From Zopfochytrium polystomum (lineage: Eukaryota; Chytridiomycota; Chytridiomycetes; Chytridiales; Chytridiaceae), in contig JAIVFJ010000681.1 of NCBI GenBank assembly GCA_025765615.1, forward strand, positions 1-15,225: 15,225 nucleotides of DNA. Direction: 5' to 3'. Below are positions 8,447 to 15,225 of the stretch, piece by piece. The stretch's first letter is position 1. Every line of letters begins with the position of its first letter. Position numbers and translations under genes: made by a program. The notes beneath the pieces were generated by a model. That model was not told where the DNA came from. It saw only the letters and a list, made by a program, of their open reading frames with translations, and did no database searches.

Positions 8447-10292
8447 ATGCTGGGTCTGATGTCGAAGGAGCCGGTGAGCGCCACAGACTAAACGCTCCTC
8501 TTGACGATTCGATCAGTAACGAGTCCGCTCGTGCGCCGCTTTTCGCAGGGCGGCAAGTTCCGTCCTGCGGCTCCTATGGAACAGGTCGATGTGATTCAGC
8601 CACTGGTCGGGCAAACCGCCGCCGTGGCAGCGGAAGTGACGGAGAACGAGGCTCACCTCGAAGTGGTGCGCCTACTGCATCAGAAGGGAGCAGAGTTTCT
8701 GTTTCAAGATTTGGCCGATCATCCGCTGGTCAGCGCGAGCCGTAACGGCCATAACGCTGTGGTTGAATACTATCTGAACCACGGTGCGGACATCAACTTG
8801 AAATCGAAACAAGGGTGGTCGCCACTATTCTTCGCCTGCCAGGCTAATCGCGTGGCCACAGCGAGGTACTGCTTGCTCGAGCAGCAGCTGTGAATGCTAC
8901 CGCCGACGACGGATCGACTCCACTCCACGTTGCATCACTAAATGGCCACTCACAGCTCGTTGAAATTTTGCTGAACCACGGAGCGAATCCCAACATCAGG
9001 AACGGTAGAAGTTTTACAGCTTTGGCCGAAGTATGCAGAACAGGTCGCGTGGATATTGCGGAAATCTTACTGCTGCGGGTGGAGCTGATGCGAACATTCG
9101 ACGGGGCGGCGGGTTTCTGACTCCGTTTCAAGTCGCCATAGAAAACGGTCACGTTGAGATCGTGCGACTGTTGTATCAGAATGGAGAAAATCTTTCCTTC
9201 CATGCACGCTCGAATCTCCTGACTACTGCGTGCAACTTTGGGCGCACTCGAGTTGTAGAATACTTTCTCGACAACGACATCGACGTCAACAGGAACGATT
9301 GGTCGCCATTGCATGCAGCGTGCATGAACGGCCACGCGGAAACCGCAGAATTTCTGTTGGCGCGAGGCGCAGATGTGAACGCCGCCGCGGACGAGGGCTT
9401 AACGTCGCTTCACGTTGCTGGCAACCGCAAAGTTGCAGACTTGCTGCTGAGGCACTCTGCGAATGTGGACGCCCGTAACGACAGCAACCAGACGCCCCTG
9501 CATACGGTAAGCGTGCACGGAAGCTCGCACGTGGCGAAACTTTTAGTACAGCGTGGAGCCGACTTGGAAGCGCGAGACGCGGATGAGCTGACACCGCTTC
9601 TTTTTGCCGCGGTACGAGGCAAGCTGGGGACAGTAATCACGCTGGTCGAGGCTGGCGCCGAGCTCGGTGCTACCGTGGGCGCGGAGAAATGGACGGTGTT
9701 GGACCTTGCGGTGAGCGAAGGGAAGTTAAATGTCGTCCGTTGGCTTTTCCAGTATACAAACGGCGCTGGGCTGCTCGAAGAGGAAAAACTGCTGGAGACC
9801 GCGAGCTGGAAAGGTCACTTGGATGTGGTGGACTTTCTTATCGACCGCCGTGTCGGAAATATTGACTTTTATCGGCTGGTCTACAAGGCGGCGCGTCACG
9901 GTCGCTCCGCCGTCGTCGAGTTGCTGGTGAATCAAGAGACGCTCTGCTCAGCCAAGCCGACCGCGTTCACGAGATTGCTGACGGCTTCGACGATGCATCC
10001 TTGGCGCTGATCGCAGCCACAAGGAACGGGCACGTGGAGATCATGCGGGTGCTGCTGGATAACGGTGTGGCCGTGGACTCTTGGGATTCCAAGAAGATGA
10101 CGCCGTTGCACGTTGCTTGCGCGGCGGACAGCTGGAAGCCGTCAAGCTCCTACTGGAGGCAGGTGCGGACATGCGGCCTGTGCGGACGGTCTGACACCAT
10201 TGTTGTTAGCGGGAGGGAACGGACATCAGCAGGTTGTGGATTTCCTGCTCGCGGGGGAAACCAGCCGAGCAATGTGTCAAGTTTGGGGTTGA
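8447..10292 (+). pseudogene. Ankyrin-repeat protein (copy D), about 590 residues, five one-base frameshifts
   Basis: Exon 1 is 8447-8473 (ATG to CCG, with an in-frame TAG just upstream at 8438). The intron 8474-8548 has a GTGAGC donor and TTTTCGCAG acceptor, and exon 2 runs to the TGA at 10290-10292. Exon 2 encodes roughly 15 ankyrin units; clear ones include STPLHVASLNGHSQLVEILL, SPLHAACMNGHAETAEFLLA and QTPLHTVSVHGSSHVAKLLV. Such repeats form protein-binding solenoids; the partner is unknown and I see no other domain. The text changes frame at about 8862, 9071, 9928, 10128 and 10190, always as a one-base loss, and one added G at each point restores continuous repeats to the final stop. It is therefore either a young pseudogene or an intact gene with consensus errors. 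The clean start and intron favour the latter. Confidence 0.85.
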
Positions 10293-10892
10293 AGACCAGA
10301 AATCCGCACTTCTGAGGCTATGGCCAGATTACCGGCTAGCCTTTCCTTTGCGTGGAGTAAAAACAGTATCGCACTGCATACTCTGTTACAATGTGTGGAG
10401 TGCTAAAGCGCCAAATGCATTCGCTCGTAGAACTCAGAGTAGCGATTCTCGTCGATAACTCCCTTGTGTTTTCCAGTTTTTGCCAGCGATGTCCGTTCGA
10501 CCGGAATCCCCATTTCGAACCTTAACGCCCGCCCGATTTGCAAAAGTTCCAGCCTCAATGTGCTATGCATGATCGTTTGACAGATGGCATATCACTCTTC
10601 GTGTAAACGGGAAATAAACAACTTCATTTTAAGCCTCGTAATTACTACGAACATTGGCACAACGATTGGAAACTGCACAACTTCAATATATATTTTCTGG
10701 AGTGGTCGGGGTGACCGTGTTAAGCGCCCTGTTCGAACGAGATGTGCGTGTGTGTGTGTTTGTGTGTGTGTGTTCGGATGCGTAGGTAAGGCGACGTGGG
10801 ATTTTGGTGGCACAGCGCGAAGGTTTCTCTTGCGATCATGCTCACGTGTCCCCACTCTCTTCGCACCTGTGGCTCCTGCCCACCGACTGCTC
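10293..10892. other. Intergenic region and likely promoter of the RRM gene
   Basis: No gene recognised. The left part follows the ankyrin stop. From about 10560 it becomes AT-rich, with ATATATATTTT at about 10686-10696, roughly 200 bp before the RRM start. A GT microsatellite follows at 10744-10773. The RRM frame happens to stay open back to 10584, but the intervening residues are repeat-encoded and unlike protein. Confidence 0.5.
10744..10773. repeat. GT microsatellite, about 30 bp
   Basis: An imperfect GT run (one C and one extra T) in the upstream region of the RRM gene, about 120 bp before its predicted start. Confidence 0.9.
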
Positions 10893-11698
10893 ATGGACAA
10901 AAAACCTGCAGGCGCAACCCCCAAGAAGATGGCCGGCGCCGCCACCCTAACGACCGCCGTCGTCGCTACCGACCCTCCGGCCGGCACCAGCAAGGACGCG
11001 ATCTCGGAAACCTTCTCCGAGCACGGCCAAGTCATCAAGGTGCGTGTTGAGGAGAAATAATGCACAAGCCCCTTCTTTTGCCAATTTCCTTCACTTCTTC
11101 TTTTTCTTCCTATTCTCCGAGGTCCTTTATAATCAGTTCTTGTTTACACTCAGTGATCATGGGAACTTCTTCATCCCCAATCACTGTGCAGGTATGCCTT
11201 GATCGTGTTGCACCTTCCCAAGCACATCCTTACAATAAATGGGAACTTCTTCATCCCCAATCACTGTGCAGGGCGCCTAGATCGCCCTCAACAGTGCGCA
11301 TCCTCAAGAACAACGAGACCGAGGCAGTCGTCACTTTCTCCACTGAGGAAGAGTCCAAGGCTGCCATCGCCGCCGGGTCGATCACCGTGGACGGCAAGAA
11401 GGTCTCGGTCCGCGCGCCAAAGCAAAAGGCGGTGGGCGAACCTTCGAACGTCCTGGTCGTCGGGAACCTCCCGGTCAACGTTACCCCAGGGCCACTCAAG
11501 AAGCTCTTTGCCGCCTTCGGCACCGTCACCAACGTCACGGTCCCAAGGGCCAAGGAAAGCAAAGGAAAATGGATATCAAAAGGCTACGGGGGTGTTGAGT
11601 TTTCCACTGTCTTCGAGGCCACCACCGCCCTCAAGGCCCTGAACGGGTCGGTATTCAACGGCCGCACCATCTCTATCCGGTACTTGAAAAAGGTCTGA
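10893..11698 (+). CDS. Two-RRM RNA-binding protein
   Basis: Start at ATG 10893 (MDKKPAGATPKKMAG). Exon 1 ends at 11039 in phase 0 with a GTGCGT donor. Exon 1 gives the first half of RRM1 (ATLTTAVVATDPPAGTSKDA, then ISETFSEHGQVIK). The 3' exon gives its second half (VRILKNNETEAVVTFSTEEE, then AAIAAGSITVDGKKVSV) and a more canonical RRM2: NVLVVGNLPVNVT (RNP2), GYGGVEFSTV (RNP1-like), then ALNGSVFNGRTISIRYLKK and TGA at 11696-11698. RRM proteins bind single-stranded RNA in splicing, transport or translation; the subfamily is not clear. RRM1 lacks good aromatic RNP residues and may not bind RNA. The acceptor is ambiguous: 11191 is canonical and in frame but inserts about 34 odd residues into RRM1; 11271 leads to a TAG two codons on; 11294 would rebuild RRM1 exactly if one G were missing from the sequence. 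Confidence 0.82.
11159..11192 (+). repeat. 34-bp direct repeat, copy 1, ending in an AG|GT splice junction
   Basis: Identical to 11239-11272, offset 80 bp. The copy ends in TCACTGTGCAGG, and the bases after CAG are GTATGC, a good fungal 5' splice site. The acceptor of one potential intron therefore directly touches the donor of the next. Confidence 0.95.
11239..11272 (+). repeat. 34-bp direct repeat, copy 2, with a second splice acceptor
   Basis: Second copy of the same sequence, again ending in TCACTGTGCAGG but followed by GCGCC instead of TATGC. Used as an acceptor after the 11040 donor it would bring a TAG into frame after two codons. Confidence 0.95.
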
Positions 11699-12317
11699 AC
11701 GGCGTTTTTACCCCCCTTGCATTTGTTCCTGTGTCCACCCCAGTAATCCTCACTGTTTACTTTACTTGTTTTGCCTTGTTCGTTGGTTGTGGGTTGGCTT
11801 CATTTGGTGACGAAGAAATTTTAATGTCCGTACCGGCAATGAATTTATGGAAGCGATTTGGGAAGCTCTCGTTAACGAGGTTTGGGCTCTCAGGCTCCTT
11901 GACAGACTGACTGGGCTGGGAGGCGGGGATCCCGAGATGCCAGGCGAAGAAAAAAAAGCTCGGTGCCTCGTTACTCTCACTTGACGCCTTCACCCTGAAG
12001 CTACGGTCGTCCACCTTTCGGTCAACCTCAACCTCAAACACCGCGTCGTGGACTTTTATCGTCGGCCACGCACAGGCCGCAGGCTTTACCATAGTACTGG
12101 TACATTGAGTCGGTGTTCGTTTGGGCGTAGTATCGGGATACGTGTTGCATGCAGCGTTGTCGTCATAGCACTACGAGTCGGTGGGTCTGCTTGGAACCAG
12201 AATGCTTTCGCTTGCACAATGATCACAGACTGAGGGTGCCACCTGCGCCTTCATCTCCGGTGTCGTTGCAGCAAATAAATTATTTACTTAACTCACCTCA
12301 GCACCGCGCGACTTTTT
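11699..12317. other. Region between the RRM gene and the ankyrin remnant
   Basis: The first part is the likely 3' UTR of the RRM gene. A minus-strand frame at 12092-11757 starts with MVKPAACAWPTIKVHDAVFEV and has GC-ending codons over its first 35 codons, which could be an exon, but it has no domain I recognise and later turns into low-quality sequence. I do not call it a gene. Confidence 0.4.
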
Positions 12318-12530
12318 GTTTGTTTGGTATGCGAGGCAGCGCGGGGTGTTCACGGGGTCGTTCCGCCGTCGTCGAGTTGCTGCCGAATAGAAAGAGCGCT
12401 CCGCAGACCAGAGACAGACGGAGTGCCGGACTCTTCGCCAGCCATCTTGCAAAAAAAGGTTCAGCCTCGGTGCGATCCGTGTTGGTGTTGGGCAGATGCC
12501 GCGCCCCTCACCTTGCAAACGGGCCTAAAC
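12318..12530 (+). pseudogene. Ankyrin remnant, copy E
   Basis: Near 12325 one frame reads LVCEAARG; the neighbouring frame continues HGV/GRSAVVELL, and the nucleotides TCCGCCGTCGTCGAGTTGCT at about 12361-12380 are identical to those of the plus-strand ankyrin gene near 9906. Towards 12500 a broken MTPLHLACANG-like unit can be made out across frames (ATGCCGCGCCCCTCACCTTG). The middle has diverged and deletions have removed one helix pair. It is the same C-terminal part of the family that is present in copy A, and it lies right against the retroelement's 3' end. Non-functional. Confidence 0.6.
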
Positions 12531-12833
12531 AACTCGGTTTCAAACCGTATTGTAATTGCTGCAAATGCTAGCACGAGCGGAGCACTACGCACTTGAATAT
12601 ATAAATGGAACGATCCTCGTGGCTCTTTGTTTTTTTTTTTTTTTGCGCTGAGCTCACCTGTGACGGTGTGCCGCGTGCGAACAGTGGTGGCGACACGGAG
12701 CAGTTGTGGGCGACGTGGGTGCGTCACGCGATGCAGAGTGAGTGGAAGCAAAAACAAACTGTATTGTGACATGTGACAAGGGATGCAGGTGATTCTCACC
12801 CCCCCCCCCCCCGAGAACAGAGTATCAGCGAGG
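12531..12833 (-). repeat. Possible 3' LTR region of the Ty3/gypsy element
   Basis: In minus orientation, pol ends at 12834, followed by a G14 run (12812-12799) that could be or include the polypurine tract. Next come TGAGAATC and about 250 bp with a TATA-like TTTATATATTC (12606-12596). This is where a 3' LTR should be, but the second LTR is outside the window and I cannot see a convincing TG..CA pair or target duplication. A T15 run lies at 12630-12644. Confidence 0.3.
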
Positions 12834-13010
12834 TTACAAAAGTTTACGAGCAGTAAGCTCAATGTGAAGGTCAGGGGTGAGGCGGAGCCAAGAGTTGAAA
12901 AGGGGTGGGTGGTCTTTCCAGGAAATCAAGACTGAAGAAATACTGCCAGTACGGTTGCGGTGAACAGCAAGGATTTGAGAGGGAGTTCGTTGATCAAGTG
13001 GGAGTGAGAG
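12834..13010 (-). pseudogene. Chromodomain-like C-terminus of pol
   Basis: The last frame reads TPSQILAVHRNRTG, then SVLISWKDHPPLFNSW and PDLHIELTARKLL before TAA. The ILxxR...LIxWK.xP....SW spacing is that of chromodomains carried by chromoviruses, which steer integration towards particular chromatin. The match is recognisable but not strong. Confidence 0.65.
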
Positions 13011-13289
13011 TAAAAATATCAGGGGTACGGGAGATGTACATGCGAAGTTTGTCTGGGTGGAAAACAGGATGAACACGCCAAGTTGGAGGAAAGTCAAGGT
13101 GATAAGAAGTACCAAGTTTGCGAAGAATTTTGAAAGGTCCGAAAAATTGAGCTGAGAGTTTGGAAGAAGGACGACCGGTTTGGTTTGGGGGAAGGAAGTC
13201 CTTAGCGCTTACAAGAACAAGGTCACCAGATTGAAAGGGATCAGGGCGGCGATGAGCATCGGCGTAAGCACGTTGTTTGTCCTGTGCGC

Positions 13290-14190
13290 GAGCAAGAGCT
13301 TCTTTGGCAACGCGTATACGAGACGAGGTCATCAAGAGTGGGAGATTGACGAAAGGGGATGGAAAGATTTAAAGGTGAAAGGGGATGTTGACCAGTGTCC
13401 AAAAAGAAAGGAGTGAAACCAGTGGAACTGTTGATGGAGTCGTTGATGCCAAATTCCACGGCAGGAGGTGAATGTCCCAGTCTTTTTGGTCCCAGGCGCG
13501 ACACATCGCGAAGGGCAGAAGTAACCCATGCGTTCTTGTTTTCGGTCTGGCCGTCGGTTTGAGGATGGTAAGAACTGGAGAGATTGAGCTTGGTGTTGAG
13601 CAGAGAGGTGAGGTGACGCCAGAAAAGAGAGATGAACTTGGAATCACGGTCACTGATGATCTTTTGTGGAAGACCGTGAAGGCGCCAAACGTTGTTGAAA
13701 AACTGAAAGGTGAAGTCGCGAGCTGTGTCGGTGGTGCGACAGGCCCAAATGTGAGTGCGCTTGGTAGCTGAATCAACGACCACGGCAAGGCTGTCATGAC
13801 CGCGTTCTGTGGTAGGTAGCTTGGTGATGAAATCAATGCTGATTGTGTGCCAAGGTGCAGGTGCTGGGTCGTGCGGGTGCAGAAGACCGTAGGGAGTGGT
13901 GCGTGCAACGCGATTGCGCTGGCAAAGGTCGCAGGAACGTACGTATCGTTGTGCGTCTTGGTGAAGCTTCGGCCAGTGGTATGTCCGAGCAATTCGTTGT
14001 GGTGTGCTCCCAGTTTCCATGGATGGTTTCATCATGCGCGGCGGCCATGATGGAGGAGCGAAGGATGGCAGGCACGTAAAGTCTGTTAGCGTTTGTCCTT
14101 GAAGTAGAGAAGTCCGTCTGTGCGTAGGTAGCGCTTGAGGTGCGGACGTAGCCATGACGGAGGTTCGCGAAGTCGATCCAGCGACTCAAC
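13290..14190 (-). pseudogene. Zinc-binding and integrase core of pol
   Basis: An HHCC zinc-binding module (HDETIH ... SCDLCQR) spans two frames. The catalytic core follows, with the DDE triad visible as SIDFITKLP, ISDRDSKFIS and HPQTDGQTEN. After a short excursion into a neighbouring frame (RAWDQKDWDIH) it returns to AVEFGINDSINSSTGFTPFF, the usual post-core block. The SAKDFLPP..GRPSSKLSAQFFGPFKIL stretch further left (to about 13030) belongs to the integrase C-terminal region. Confidence 0.92.
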
Positions 14191-14319
14191 GATGACTTGG
14201 TAGTCGTTGTCCGTCTGGTAGTGTTGTTGAAGAAGTTGAGGAGTAATGGAAGTAATTGTACTTATCGGGGCAAGCTGTGGGGGTGAATCTGTTTGAACTG
14301 CAGCATCGGATGTGTCGAC

Positions 14320-14838
14320 GACGAGAGAGTATGTCGGCAATAGAATTCCATTTACCAGGAACCCACTCAATGTCGAAGTCGAATTGCTCGATATCTTCCA
14401 ACCAACGAAGCTGGACAGGGCGGAGCTTCGGCTGATCAAGGAGATGTCGGAGAGAGTGGTGGTCAGTGAGGACTTTAACTGTTGAACCAACGAGGTATGG
14501 GCGGTGGTGTTTGAGTCCTTCCACGAGTGCAAGGATTTCGCCCATATATGGATGGTAATTTCGTTCGGCAGAGTTGCACTTGCGTGAGCCAAATGCGATG
14601 TGAAGAACTTCACCGTTGTCGTCTAGCTGATAGACATGGGAGCCGATAGCGTGTTGTGACCAATCAGTAGCTAGATAGACAGGGCGTGAGCGGTCAAAGA
14701 AAGAAAGATTTGCTGGTTGAGAAAGTTCAGCTTTGATGTCGATGAATATTTGTTCCAGCTTAGCATTCCAGTCAAATGGGGTCGCTTTGGTTATAGTTTC
14801 ATTCCGCCGAAGTAAGTCTGAGAGTGGTGAGAGCAGGT
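14320..14838 (-). pseudogene. RNase H domain of pol
   Basis: One open frame reads HLLSPLSDLLRRN, FDWNAKLEQIFIDIK, RPVYLATDWSQHAIGSHVYQ (first acidic residue), RKCNSAERNYHPYMGEILAL (Glu), KVLTDHHSLRHLL (TDH motif) and FDIEWVPGKWNSIADILSR. This is the standard Ty3/gypsy RNase H layout that degrades the RNA of the RNA-DNA hybrid. The frame is broken just after ILSR. Confidence 0.93.
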
Positions 14839-15223
14839 GCTTGGCGAGGAATAAAACGATGGAGAGTATTAGCGAGTCCAAGGAATGCGCGAAGTTCAGT
14901 CCAAGAACGAGGAGATTCAAAGTCACGAATAGCATCAAGGCGAGAAGGAAGAACAGAAACATGTCCACGAGAAATGTGAAAACCCAAATACTTCACTTCA
15001 GTTTGAAGGAAACGGCACTTATGAAGACGGCAGTGAAAATTGTTTTCTCGAAGACGTTGAAGGACTGAACGGAGATGTTTAAGATGTTCGTCAAAAGTGC
15101 GAGAGAAGATTAACAAATCGTCAAGGTAGACAGTTAGAAACAGATCAACAAAGTCACGAAGATGGAGTTCATAGTTGCCTGAAAGGTTGCAGGAGCGTTG
15201 GATAAACCAAGAGGCATACTAAT
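14799..15223 (-). pseudogene. Reverse transcriptase domain, C-terminal half
   Basis: The window edge starts within SMPLGLSNAPATFQATMNSIF, the conserved block upstream of the active site. After a one-base loss near 15158 the frame reads FLTVYLDDLLIFS, with the YxDD active-site motif as YLDD at 15128-15117. It continues through the thumb and connection (EHLKHLRSVLQRLRENNF, CRFLQTEVKYLGFHIS, LRAFLGLANTLHRFIP). The next frame change is near 14838. Confidence 0.93.
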
Positions 15224-15225
15224 TC

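Larger units (their letters stand above)
12834..15225 (-). mobile_element. Ty3/gypsy retrotransposon (chromovirus type), 3' part of pol, defective
   Basis: Reading from the right edge leftwards, the domains come in Ty3/gypsy order: reverse transcriptase, RNase H, zinc-binding and integrase core, and a C-terminal chromodomain-like segment, closing at the TAA 12836-12834. Gag, protease, the RT N-terminus and the 5' LTR are outside the window. The reading frame changes at about 15158, 14838, 14320, 14088, 14015, 13520, 13480, 13333 and 13010, so no functional polyprotein is encoded as written. Unlike the ankyrin genes, many of these shifts are in the direction of one extra base or two lost bases, as expected for ordinary decay. 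Confidence 0.93.

Noticed and set aside
8862..10190. Programmed -1 ribosomal frameshifting in the ankyrin gene
   Set aside because: Five successive events in one gene, with no slippery heptamer or pseudoknot seen at the sites; base-loss errors or mutation explain them better.
10584..10892. Upstream in-frame extension of the RRM protein to an ATG at 10584
   Set aside because: The added residues are encoded by AT-rich DNA and a GT microsatellite and do not look like protein; the ATG at 10893 is followed directly by the RRM part.
13472..13771. A 99-codon plus-strand open frame
   Set aside because: Antisense to the integrase region of the retroelement.

Overview
The window looks like nuclear DNA of a filamentous or yeast-like fungus, probably Dikarya. 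The reasons are a fungal-type DHA1 drug/H+ antiporter, short GT-AG introns (75 to 240 bp), GC-rich coding DNA, TATA-like and microsatellite-bearing intergenic DNA, and a chromodomain-bearing Ty3/gypsy retroelement. The sequence alone does not identify the species.

Layout: (1) The 3' end of an MFS transporter gene runs off the left edge (3-422, +). (2) A decayed ankyrin-repeat copy lies on the minus strand (565-1442), followed by about 1.9 kb with no recognisable gene. (3) A six-exon plus-strand gene (3353-5156) encodes a small protein with a predicted signal peptide and a protein-kinase-like core (glycine loop, Lys, HND..N, DWG); its first exon is tiny and its first intron holds a 136-bp GA microsatellite. 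(4) From 5586 to 8310 the minus strand carries broken members of a repeat-protein family: an ankyrin fragment, an F-box plus concanavalin/LamG-like gene, and another ankyrin fragment. (5) A plus-strand ankyrin-repeat gene (8447-10292) has a clean 75-bp first intron but five frameshifts. (6) A two-RRM RNA-binding protein gene (10893-11698, +) has an intron carrying a 34-bp direct repeat that creates a zero-length exon (AG directly followed by GT). (7) A further ankyrin remnant (about 12318-12530, +) abuts a Ty3/gypsy pol on the minus strand (12834-15225 and beyond), read as RT, RNase H, zinc finger plus integrase and chromodomain in several frames.

The locus looks like an accessory, rapidly rearranging region: at least five pieces of ankyrin family DNA on both strands, an F-box/LamG relative that shares a 3'-terminal block with one of them, a secreted kinase-like gene and a retroelement. 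The most informative pattern is that all five frameshifts in the plus-strand ankyrin gene are one-base losses, each repaired by adding one G to a short G run. The same kind of loss appears in the minus-strand ankyrin copy and plausibly at the RRM gene's splice acceptor. This suggests either systematic consensus errors in the assembly or a particular mutational process, so several apparent pseudogenes may be intact genes.
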